8,723 nt of DNA from Actinomycetota bacterium (GTDB taxonomy: Bacteria > Actinomycetota > Thermoleophilia > Gaiellales > Gaiellaceae), in assembly GCA_005883245.1 (NCBI GenBank), contig VAXT01000006.1, positions 1-8,723 of the forward strand, written 5' to 3'. The notes below the pieces were generated by a model. It had not been told where the DNA came from and made no database searches. It saw only the letters and a program-made list of their open reading frames with translations. A program made the translations under genes and the position numbers. This document shows positions 1 to 5,333 of this stretch, piece after piece (positions within the stretch are counted from its first letter, which is position 1; each line of letters opens with the position of its first letter).

Positions 1-482
1 TGATCGCCGACCCGAGCAGGACGGGTGCGACGATGATCGCCGAGCTCCCGGCCCAATCGTGCACGGCAGGCGCGACGCCGAGAGCGAGGACGAAGATGAA
101 CCGCGCGCGGACTGCGCTGATCGCGGCGTGCGGTGCCCCGTCCAGGTCGTCCAGGAAGCTCAGCGGCACGGCGACGATCTCGGGTGTCGGCTTCTTCGAC
201 CAGATCCACGGCCAGACGGGAGTCGCGCCGAACGGCATCGAGCTCCATCCGGTCGTGGGCTTCAGCGAAGCGAGTTGCGGAGGCGCTCCGACGCCACCTC
301 CTCCGCCACCGGGTGGAGGGAACTGCGTCGCCTCGTATCCGACGGTCTGCATCCCGCCGCCACCGCCGGACCTGAACTGCGCCGACATTCCGTACCGCAA
401 CTTCACGGTGCGCTGGGACGTCCCCGATCCCGATCCGCATCACTTCGACGGAAACCACGACGGCGTCGGCTGCGAGAGTTAG
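1..482 (+). CDS. Secreted/wall-associated protein with excalibur calcium-binding tail (5' partial)
   Basis: The reading frame is open from the left edge (first full codon at position 3) to the TAG at 480-482, so the start lies outside the window and 159 residues are visible. About nt 177-263 encode a segment with the core GFFDQIHGQTGVAPNGIELH, which I recognise as a recurring element of actinobacterial extracellular proteins of unknown function. A proline-rich linker follows (two runs of P, about nt 288-370). The tail contains NCADIPYRNF and ends DGNHDGVGCES, which fits the excalibur motif (D-x-D-x-D-G-x-x-C-E, with Asn at the second ligand position), an EF-hand-like calcium loop closed by a disulphide to the upstream Cys. 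An extracellular location is inferred from these domains; no signal peptide is visible because the N-terminus is missing. Internal ATGs at 33 and 102 are not believed to be the start, since the frame and the family resemblance continue upstream of them. Confidence 0.75.
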   Translation, partial: IADPSRTGATMIAELPAQSCTAGATPRARTKMNRARTALIAACGAPSRSSRKLSGTATISGVGFFDQIHGQTGVAPNGIELHPVVGFSEASCGGAPTPPPPPPGGGNCVASYPTVCIPPPPPDLNCADIPYRNFTVRWDVPDPDPHHFDGNHDGVGCES

Positions 483-499
483 CCGTCAAGCTCGACAAC

Positions 500-505
500 T
501 AGCGT
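500..505 (+). promoter_or_regulatory. -10-like hexamer of the toxin gene, leaderless spacing
   Basis: TAGCGT (pattern TANNNT) lies exactly 6 nt before the ATG at 512, and no Shine-Dalgarno sequence is present between the upstream stop and the ATG. This spacing would put the transcript 5' end at or next to the start codon. No convincing -35 is visible. Confidence 0.4.
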
Positions 506-511
506 TACTTC

Positions 512-913
512 ATGGCCAACTTCCAGGCCGTCTACTACCGCGCCACGGACGGGTCGGAGCCCGTTAACGACTTCATCGACAGCCTGAGCGCGAAGAGGCA
601 AGTAGTGCTGGACAACCAGATCGAGCGCTTGAACATGCTCAGTCCCTCGAACCCGCATCTGCCGTTCCCGCATAGCTCGCGGGTCGAAGGCGAGCTGCGC
701 GAACTTTGCTGCCACGTCGGTCGCGAGCTGTATCGGGTGCTCTACAGGCGCTCATAGAACTTCATCGTGCTGCTCCACATCTTTCAGAAGAACACGGCAA
801 AGATCCCGCAGGCCGACATCGAGTTGGCACAGGAGCGGTGGGACGACTTTAAGTCGAGGATGGACGCCAAACCGCGCCGCAAGCCGCGGGCGATTGGCCA
901 CGACGCGCCATGA
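512..913 (+). pseudogene. RelE/HigB-type (phage Gp49-like) toxin split by an in-frame TAG
   Basis: From ATG 512 the first 81 codons read as the N-terminal part of a Gp49/HigB-like mRNA interferase (YYRATDGSEPVNDFIDSL near the start, ELRELCCHVGRELYRVLYRR before the break). A TAG at 755-757 interrupts the frame. The same frame then continues for 51 codons (FIVLLHIFQKNTAKIP, then a Lys/Arg-rich end) to a TGA at 911-913. The LLHxFxKxTxKxP segment is the conserved C-terminal half of the family, so both halves belong to one gene of about 133 codons interrupted by one nonsense codon with no change of frame. The truncated product would lack the last strand and the conserved lysines and is probably inactive. 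The antitoxin follows in the usual toxin-first order. TAG ends several other genes in this window normally, so general amber reassignment is unlikely. A sequencing error cannot be excluded. Confidence 0.8.
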
Positions 914-920
914 AGGACAG

Positions 921-948
921 TTGACGCCCTTACCAATTTTGGTAAGGT
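921..948 (+). promoter_or_regulatory. Antitoxin promoter with embedded palindromic operator
   Basis: A -35-like TTGACG (921-926) is followed after 16 bp by a -10-like TAAGGT (943-948). Inside this promoter is a perfect inverted repeat, CCTTACCAA-TT-TTGGTAAGG (928-947), filling the spacer and most of the -10. It sits in the gap between the toxin stop (913) and the antitoxin ATG (959). The expected start of transcription is only a few bases before the ATG. The antitoxin carries an HTH domain of the type that represses its own operon, so this palindrome is the natural autoregulatory operator. The sequence is seen; the binding is inferred. Confidence 0.65.
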
Positions 949-958
949 GAGAATCGAG

Positions 959-1300
959 ATGGCTGCCAGACACTCGGCACTCGGCACTCCTGTCGCGGAA
1001 GGAACGAGGCGGCGCGCCCGCCGCAGCGCCGCATACCGCAAGGAGCAGACGCGCCTCGCTCCGTACGAGGAGATTGCACGGCTCGTGATCAAGCACCGCA
1101 TGGCTCTTGGGCTGACCCAAGCCGAACTTGCCCGCCGGATGGGCACGAGCCACTCGGCGATCTCTCGAATCGAAAGCGGTCAACATGCGACAACCGTCGA
1201 GACGCTGCGGCGACTCGCCGAGGCCCTCGAGCTGCGCTTTCTCGTCGGCTTCGAGAGCGGCTCGCGAGAGAAGCCGACCCGCGAGCTAATCGCGGTCTAG
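959..1300 (+). CDS. HigA-type antitoxin, XRE-family HTH regulator
   Basis: This 113-residue protein should neutralise the upstream RelE/HigB-type toxin and repress the locus. A basic N-terminal stretch (about residues 15-32, rich in Arg) precedes a Cro/C1-type helix-turn-helix at about residues 50-89: LGLTQAELARRMGTSHSAIS, then RIESGQ, then a helix ending LRRLAEALEL. I chose the ATG at 959 over the GTG at 947 because 947 lies inside the promoter -10 and palindrome, and the family normally starts with a short Met-Ala-Ala-Arg-like leader. The gene lies 45 bp after the broken toxin gene and has its own promoter, so it can be expressed alone. The first codons contain a 7-bp tandem repeat (CACTCGG at 971-977 and 978-984, partial third copy). 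The TAG stop overlaps the stop of the convergent aminotransferase in a shared CTAG. Confidence 0.85.
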   Translation: MAARHSALGTPVAEGTRRRARRSAAYRKEQTRLAPYEEIARLVIKHRMALGLTQAELARRMGTSHSAISRIESGQHATTVETLRRLAEALELRFLVGFESGSREKPTRELIAV

Positions 1301-2427
1301 GAGTCGAGAGCCATCGCGAGCCGCTCGAGGCCGGTCTCGAGCACCTCGTCCGGAACTGCGAGCGAGAGCCGCGCCCAGCCAGCCCCGCGCGGGCCGAAGC
1401 CTTCTCCCGGCGCGACCGCCACCCGGTGCTCCAGCAGCCGCTCCGGCGTCAGGCCGTCCGGGAGCTCCCACCAGAGGTAGAACGAGCCCTCGGCCGTGAT
1501 GTGCGGGAGCACCTCGCGCACGCGGTCGCGGCGGCGGCGATAGGTCTCGACCCGCTCAGCGACCGAGTCCTGCGGGCCGGTCAGCGCCGCGATTCCAGCG
1601 ACCTGCACCGGCGTGAAGATCCCGACACGCGCGTGGTCGGCGAGCAGGTCGAGCCGCGCCACGATCTCCGCGTTGCCGACGACGAAGCCAAGCCGCCAGC
1701 CGGCGATCCCGTACGTCTTCGACATCGAGAACATCTCGACGCCGACCTCCTTCGCGCCCGGCTCGGCGAGGAAGCTCTGCGGCGAGCGCCCGTCGAAGAC
1801 GATGTCCCCGTACGCGAAGTCGTGGACGACCGCGGCGCCCGTCTCCTGCGCGTACGCGACCGCGCCGGCGAACGTCCCCTCGGGCACGCAGACCGCGCAC
1901 GGGTTGGACGGGAAGTTGAGGAACAGCGCGGCGACATCGTCGCGAGGCGCCGCGGAGAAGTCGGGCGCCCAGCCGGCCTCGCGGTCGAGCGGCACGTATC
2001 CGGTCGCAGCCCCGGCGAGTGCGGGCCCGGACGGGTAGTCCGGGTAGTACGGGTCGGGCAGCACGATCGTCTGCCCGCGCTCCGCGAGCACGAGTGCGAG
2101 CTCGCAGATCGCCGTCTTCGTCCCGGGCATGATCGAGATCTCGGTGTCCGGGTCGACCTCGACGCCGTAGACGTCCGCGTAGCGCGTAGCGATCGCCTCG
2201 CGCAGCGCGGGCAGCCCGCGAAACGGCGGGTACCCGTGCGCCGACGGCAGGTTCGCCGCCTCGGCGAGCGCGTCGATCACGTGCTGCGGAGGCCCGACCT
2301 CGGGATTCCCGCGCCCGAGGTCGACGAGCGGCTCCCCGTCGAGCGCCGCGTGCCGCGAGACCTCCGCGAGCAGCGCCGTGAAGTACTGCTGCGGGAGCCG
2401 TTCCAGCAGGTGCGGGGTCGGGCGCAT
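1297..2427 (-). CDS. PLP-dependent aminotransferase, class I/II (fold type I)
   Basis: This 376-residue protein transfers an amino group between an amino acid and a 2-oxoacid using pyridoxal phosphate in the cytoplasm. Family landmarks are present in order: substrate-site GRGNPE (38-43), GYPPFRG (65-71), the cofactor-binding loop MPGTK (100-104), PDPYYPDY (124-131), NFPSNP (171-176, with Asn175), the HDFAYGD segment (Asp203, Tyr206), the Schiff-base lysine in SMSKTYGIAGWRLGF (Lys237) and a C-terminal ARLSL with Arg353 as the likely carboxylate-binding arginine. Length and motifs match LL-diaminopimelate or alanine/aspartate-type class I enzymes; the substrate cannot be read from sequence alone. 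The ATG at 2427 has no Shine-Dalgarno sequence but has TACGAT six bases upstream. The stop at 1297-1299 shares CTAG with the antitoxin stop. Confidence 0.93.
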   Translation of the reverse strand: MRPTPHLLERLPQQYFTALLAEVSRHAALDGEPLVDLGRGNPEVGPPQHVIDALAEAANLPSAHGYPPFRGLPALREAIATRYADVYGVEVDPDTEISIMPGTKTAICELALVLAERGQTIVLPDPYYPDYPSGPALAGAATGYVPLDREAGWAPDFSAAPRDDVAALFLNFPSNPCAVCVPEGTFAGAVAYAQETGAAVVHDFAYGDIVFDGRSPQSFLAEPGAKEVGVEMFSMSKTYGIAGWRLGFVVGNAEIVARLDLLADHARVGIFTPVQVAGIAALTGPQDSVAERVETYRRRRDRVREVLPHITAEGSFYLWWELPDGLTPERLLEHRVAVAPGEGFGPRGAGWARLSLAVPDEVLETGLERLAMALDS

Positions 2428-2526
2428 CCGTCGATCGTAAAGCGAGGGGCTCGACCGCGATCGCCGAGCGCGTGCAGCCGGTGGAGCACTACCGCCGCTG
2501 CGCGGCCGCGAGCAAACGATCGACGG
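2428..2526. repeat. 11-bp inverted repeat between divergent genes
   Basis: CCGTCGATCGT at 2428-2438 is repeated as its exact reverse complement, ACGATCGACGG, at 2516-2526. The left arm carries the candidate -10 and leader of the aminotransferase gene. The right arm sits about 100 bp before the deacylase start. It could be a paired operator for one regulator or a chance match in GC-rich DNA. Confidence 0.35.
2434..2439 (-). promoter_or_regulatory. -10-like hexamer of the aminotransferase gene, leaderless spacing
   Basis: On the minus strand TACGAT lies 6 nt before the ATG at 2427, with no ribosome binding site between them. The hexamer overlaps the left arm of an 11-bp inverted repeat whose other arm is at 2516-2526. 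No -35 is evident. Confidence 0.45.
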
Positions 2527-2531
2527 TTCGT

Positions 2532-2571
2532 CTGCGAGGCTCCGAGGTCAGTCTCGGAGCGAGCGTCGCAG
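2532..2571. other. Interrupted hairpin upstream of the deacylase gene
   Basis: Two nested perfect stems, CTGCGA (2532-2537)/TCGCAG (2566-2571) and GCTCCGAG (2539-2546)/CTCGGAGC (2553-2560), enclose a 6-nt loop with an asymmetric internal bulge. There is no T-run on either side, so a standard terminator is unlikely. It lies 52 bp upstream of the deacylase ATG and could be a leader structure or a protein-binding site. The rest of 2428-2623 holds nothing else I can identify. Confidence 0.4.
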
Positions 2572-2623
2572 CCTGACGTCCAGCCGCATCTTTCCGCGCT
2601 CATGCGGGTAGAAAGAGGAAGCG

Positions 2624-3100
2624 ATGGAAGACGTGACGCGCTTTCTCGACGAGGCCGGGGTCGACTTCGACGTCCTCGAGCACGAGCACACTGAGCGCGC
2701 GGCTGAAGAAGCTGAGGCCCTCGATGTCGCGCTCGAGGAGGTGGCGAAGACGCTCGTCCTCGCCTCCCCCGGTGGGAACGTGCGCGCCGTGCTCTCGGCC
2801 TCGGATCGGATCGACCTGCACAAGGTTGCTGCCGCCCTCGAGGTCGGCGGCAAGAAGGTGCACCTGGCGACGGAAGACGATCTCGCGCGCGACTACGCCG
2901 GCTTCGAGCTCGGCGCCGTGCCGCCATTTGGCGGCCCCGAGGATCGCGTGATCGTCGACGAGCGGCTCAGCGGGCGCGACTCGGTCGTGCTGGAGGCCGG
3001 ATCGCATGACACGTCCGTGCGGCTGAAGGCAGCCGACCTCGTGCGCCTGACCGAGGCGCAAGTTGCCGACATCACGAGAGAAGAGCCCGAAGCCGGCTAG
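2624..3100 (+). CDS. YbaK/EbsC-type aminoacyl-tRNA deacylase
   Basis: This 158-residue protein matches the YbaK/ProX/INS superfamily, which hydrolyses misacylated tRNAs (for example Cys-tRNA(Pro) or Ala-tRNA(Pro)) in the cytoplasm. The landmarks are an N-terminal FDVLEHEHT strand (15-23), EEVAKTLVL with the conserved Lys42 (39-46), IDLHKVAAAL (63-72), the glycine/proline loop GAVPPFG (97-103) and a later VVLEAGSHDTSVRL (121-134) in the place of the family's usual glycine-serine strand. The length equals the usual single-domain family members. The ATG is supported by a good Shine-Dalgarno sequence, AAAGAGG at 2612-2618, 5 nt before it. The exact tRNA specificity cannot be told from this sequence. 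Its TAG stop overlaps the stop of the convergent DUF1918 gene in CTAG. Confidence 0.9.
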   Translation: MEDVTRFLDEAGVDFDVLEHEHTERAAEEAEALDVALEEVAKTLVLASPGGNVRAVLSASDRIDLHKVAAALEVGGKKVHLATEDDLARDYAGFELGAVPPFGGPEDRVIVDERLSGRDSVVLEAGSHDTSVRLKAADLVRLTEAQVADITREEPEAG

Positions 3101-3306
3101 TTCTTCGCCTTGGCGCGCCGAGGCTTTTTCTGCTCGATGCGTGCGACGCCGGCGGCGGGGGCGAGGATGGTCGTGCGGCCGTCCTCCCAGCGCACCTGGT
3201 AGCGCGGTGGCTCCTGCTGGAGAACCTCTTCGATGATCCCCCTGCGCGCGGCCATCGTGACTCGCTCCGACTCGACGACGACGGTGTCTCCGATCTGTCC
3301 TTCCAT
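3097..3306 (-). CDS. DUF1918 small SH3-like protein
   Basis: This 69-residue protein begins MEGQIGDTVVVESERV and continues with RRGIIEEVLQ, YQVRWEDGRTTILAP and a basic tail (KKPRRAKAK). That is the pattern of DUF1918, a small beta-barrel domain common in actinobacteria whose function is not established. The tail could aid nucleic-acid binding, but that is speculation. The ATG at 3306 has no Shine-Dalgarno sequence; TACGCT lies 7 nt before it. It converges with the deacylase gene through a shared CTAG at 3097-3100. Confidence 0.88.
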   Translation of the reverse strand: MEGQIGDTVVVESERVTMAARRGIIEEVLQQEPPRYQVRWEDGRTTILAPAAGVARIEQKKPRRAKAKN

Positions 3307-3313
3307 GAGCCCG

Positions 3314-3319
3314 AGCGTA
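3314..3319 (-). promoter_or_regulatory. -10-like hexamer of the DUF1918 gene, leaderless spacing
   Basis: TACGCT on the minus strand ends 7 nt before the ATG at 3306. There is no purine-rich ribosome binding site in the 7-nt gap. It immediately follows (in the minus direction) the long hairpin at 3323-3361, so the upstream gene is probably terminated before this promoter. Confidence 0.4.
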
Positions 3320-3322
3320 GCG

Positions 3323-3361
3323 CGTCTGCGGTCGGGACGAGCGACGCCCCGACCGCAGACG
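3323..3361 (-). terminator. Long hairpin after the secreted-protein gene, no U-tract
   Basis: Arms CGTCTGCGGTCGGG (3323-3336) and CCCGACCGCAGACG (3348-3361) are perfect 14-bp complements with an 11-nt loop. On the minus strand it begins 5 nt beyond the TGA stop (3367-3369) of the secreted-protein gene. No T-run follows on either side, so if it terminates transcription it is of the U-less type reported from actinobacteria. It could also insulate the DUF1918 promoter. Confidence 0.55.
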
Positions 3362-3366
3362 TCAGA

Positions 3367-3744
3367 TCAGCCTCGAATGAGCGGACAGACGAAGCGTGTG
3401 CCCGTGTCGACGAGATCCGTGGCTTGTGCGACTACGTCCTCCGCGTTCGTCAGCTGGCTCGTGATCCCGAGAGCCTCCACGACTCGCCAGCGACCCCCGT
3501 TGTAGCCGGGGTGGCCGGGCGCGGCCTCGGAGACCGACGCACAGGACGAGCAGTCCGGGAAGACGTAAATCGTGTCGAACGGCCCCCGGTTCGGCAGTGA
3601 GGTCGGGGTCGCGATCGCCCGATATGCCTGGTCGAAGGCGTAGATCGTCCCGCCGGGCGGGCCGATGCCGGTGCTCATCGTCGGCGTGGCCAGGGCGGCG
3701 GCGGCGAGCGCCGACAGCACTCCAAGCAGCAGGAAGCGCCTCAT
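3367..3744 (-). CDS. Small secreted protein with CxxC, function unknown
   Basis: This 125-residue protein starts with a clear signal peptide: MRR, then a hydrophobic stretch FLLLGVLSALAAAALA, with likely cleavage near residues 19-24. The mature part is about 100 residues with an IYAFDQAYRAI segment, an FDTIYVFPDCSSCASVSEAA segment carrying a CxxC (Cys65, Cys68), YNGGRW, and an end with a third cysteine (TRFVCPLIRG). I recognise no characterised family. The CxxC is not in a thioredoxin-like context (no WCxxC), so a structural disulphide or metal site is as likely as redox activity. The start is well supported by GAAAGGAG at 3749-3756, 4 nt before the ATG. It lies 82 bp downstream of the CapA-like gene on the same strand, so it could be co-transcribed. 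Confidence 0.75.
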   Translation of the reverse strand: MRRFLLLGVLSALAAAALATPTMSTGIGPPGGTIYAFDQAYRAIATPTSLPNRGPFDTIYVFPDCSSCASVSEAAPGHPGYNGGRWRVVEALGITSQLTNAEDVVAQATDLVDTGTRFVCPLIRG

Positions 3745-3826
3745 CTCTCTCCTTTCGTCGGTTGCCTCGACGAGGCTAGGTCGGCGAGATTGCGGCGGGC
3801 TTACGCATGCCTTAAAGGCTCGTTAA

Positions 3827-4705
3827 CTAGTCCGTCTCGAGCTCCTCGCATGCCCGGCGGAAGCGCCGCCGGATCCACGCCGCGTCCTCACCGCTGGCGA
3901 GCCGTGTGAACGCGAACTCGAGCTTGAGCGGCACCGTCTCGATCCTCCGCAGCTCGCCCTCCTCGAGGTCGACGAGGAAGAGCACGCCGAGGTCGTTCCT
4001 CAGCTGCGGGTCGACGCGGTAGTCGTCCAGGAAGTCACCGAGGTCGTAGAGGATGTTGCCCTCAACGCCGTGGAAGACGTGCGCGGATGTGCCCCCCACG
4101 AGAGCCGCGCCGGCGTCCTGGACCTCGCGCGCGGCCGATCGAATGGACGGAAGCGGCCGCGGCGTCATGTTCGGGCCCCAGTGCGGGCAGACGAGGGCGC
4201 CCGCAGCACTCCGGCGCAACCACTCCGGAACCCCACGCCGGAGATCGGCATAGGCGATCCCCGCCCGCTCCAGCCCAGCGGCGAAGTCTGGCTCGTGGTC
4301 GCAGCAGGCGACGATCGGCAGGCCTTTGACCCTGACGGGCGTCCGCGCCTCCTCCTCGTTCAGGCCCGCTCCGGCCCACGGGATCCCCGCCGCGCGCAGG
4401 TGCTCGAACGTGTCGAGCAGCGCGTCCTCCCCATAGTCGAGCGCATGGTTGTTCGCGAGGGTCACGCAGCCGACGCCGAGGTGGACAAGCGTCTCGACCG
4501 CACGCGGCGGTGCGCGGAAGTTGAAGGTCTTCGGCACCGGCGCGCCGCGCTCGGAGATGCAGCACTCGAGGTTGAGCACGAAGAGGTCTGCCGCGCGCGT
4601 CAGCTCTGCGATCTCCGGCGCGACGAGCGACTGCGGCGCCCGGTGCTCGAGCTCGCGCGCAACCCCGCGTCCGAGCATCGTGTCGCCGGCGAGTGCAAGC
4701 CTCAC
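3827..4705 (-). CDS. CapA-family protein (poly-gamma-glutamate synthesis-type metallophosphatase fold)
   Basis: This 292-residue protein has the CapA/PgsA calcineurin-like metallophosphatase core with metal-site motifs in the expected order: GDTMLGR (7-13), NLECCIS (45-51), LANNHALDYG (83-92), PHWGPNM (174-180), GTSAHVFHGVE (205-215) and YDLGDF (220-225). The core begins at residue 5 with no signal peptide or transmembrane helix, so this version looks cytoplasmic, unlike membrane-anchored CapA of capsule producers. No CapB/CapC ligase genes are nearby, so capsule synthesis is unlikely and the substrate is unknown. The GTG start at 4705 overlaps the TGA stop of the upstream methyltransferase (GTGA), indicating translational coupling in one operon. 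It stops with TAG. Confidence 0.9.
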   Translation of the reverse strand: MRLALAGDTMLGRGVARELEHRAPQSLVAPEIAELTRAADLFVLNLECCISERGAPVPKTFNFRAPPRAVETLVHLGVGCVTLANNHALDYGEDALLDTFEHLRAAGIPWAGAGLNEEEARTPVRVKGLPIVACCDHEPDFAAGLERAGIAYADLRRGVPEWLRRSAAGALVCPHWGPNMTPRPLPSIRSAAREVQDAGAALVGGTSAHVFHGVEGNILYDLGDFLDDYRVDPQLRNDLGVLFLVDLEEGELRRIETVPLKLEFAFTRLASGEDAAWIRRRFRRACEELETD

Positions 4706-5316
4706 GCGAACGCGTGCCGTCCATGCAGGCGGACGAAGCGCGCGGCGCTGACCGAGCGGACACGCTCGAGCTCGCCATCCCGCTTCTCGAAGAGGACGAC
4801 GTCCTCGGCCCCGCCCGGCCCGAGCGGCTGCACGAGGCGGCCGCCCTCGGCGAGTTGCTCCGCGAGCGGCCTGGGGACGCGCGGGAAGGCGGCTGCGACG
4901 AGGATCGCGTCGAACGGCGCATGCTCGGCCATGCCCACGCTCCCGTCGCCGACGACGACGTGGACGTTCTCGTAGCCGGCGAGGTGCTTACGAGCTGTGT
5001 CGGCAAGGTCGGCGAAGCGCTCGACGCTGAAGACCTCGCCCGCTAGCCGAGCGAGCAGCGCCGTCTGCCAGCCGTAGCCAGTGCCGACCTCGAGCACGCG
5101 CTCGTCGCCATCGAGCCCGAGCGCTTCGACCATGCGCGCGACGAGCGAGGGCTGAGTCGTCACCTGGTCGTGCGGGATCGGAATCGGCACGTCCACGTCC
5201 GCCAGGTCGACACGCTCGGCGGGGACGAAGTCCGTGCGAGGAACACGCGCGATCGCCTCCAGGAGTCGCTCATCCTGCACGCCCACCCCGCGCGCCGCTG
5301 CGACAAGAGCGCCCAC
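4702..5316 (-). CDS. pcm: Protein-L-isoaspartate O-methyltransferase
   Basis: This 204-residue enzyme should methylate L-isoaspartyl residues in damaged proteins using S-adenosylmethionine so that they can revert to aspartate. The sequence shows the N-terminal helix (ERLLEAIARVPRTDFVP, 16-32), the family's pre-motif (PIPIPHDQVTTQPSLVARM, 44-62), SAM motif I VLEVGTGYGWQTALLA (74-89), the acidic end of strand 2 (VFSVER) and a later FDAILVAAAFPRVP segment. The frame is open much further upstream, but I chose GTG 5316: it gives the family's usual length, the upstream codons are Arg/Pro-rich and antisense to the endonuclease gene, and CATACT lies 6 nt before it. It starts a two-gene operon with the CapA-like gene. 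Confidence 0.9.
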   Translation of the reverse strand: MGALVAAARGVGVQDERLLEAIARVPRTDFVPAERVDLADVDVPIPIPHDQVTTQPSLVARMVEALGLDGDERVLEVGTGYGWQTALLARLAGEVFSVERFADLADTARKHLAGYENVHVVVGDGSVGMAEHAPFDAILVAAAFPRVPRPLAEQLAEGGRLVQPLGPGGAEDVVLFEKRDGELERVRSVSAARFVRLHGRHAFA

Positions 5317-5333
5317 AGGGCCAGTATGCGGGC
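5317..5333. promoter_or_regulatory. Candidate bidirectional promoter between pcm and the endonuclease V gene
   Basis: Only 17 bp separate the divergent start codons. The plus-strand -10-like CAGTAT (5322-5327) lies 6 nt before ATG 5334. The minus-strand -10-like CATACT (5323-5328 reversed) lies 6 nt before GTG 5316. The two hexamers overlap almost completely, so one AT-rich island would open for both directions and both messages would be leaderless. CATACT is close to TATACT; CAGTAT is a weaker match. Any -35 would lie inside the opposing gene, and I see none that is convincing. Confidence 0.5.

Noticed and set aside
512..913. Genome-wide reassignment of TAG to an amino acid
   Set aside because: TAG is the normal terminator of at least seven other genes here (ends at 482, 1300, 1297, 3100, 3097, 3827 and 8564), and their proteins end at plausible family lengths.
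947..958. GTG 947 as the antitoxin start
   Set aside because: It lies inside the palindrome and -10 element, so it would be upstream of the expected transcript start. ATG 959 fits the family N-terminus.
971..989. CACTCGG tandem repeat in the antitoxin as a phase-variation tract
   Set aside because: There are only two full copies and a partial third. The open frame is intact and the family N-terminus is variable, so it is noted as a minor feature only.
1426..2694. Plus-strand open frame of 422 codons
   Set aside because: It is antisense to the aminotransferase gene, is extremely rich in Arg, Val and Asp, has no recognisable motif and runs through the divergent intergenic region. It is a GC-rich shadow frame.
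4062..5006. Minus-strand 314-codon frame overlapping CapA and pcm
   Set aside because: It is Arg/Ser/Ala-rich, has no motif and is out of frame with two well-supported genes.
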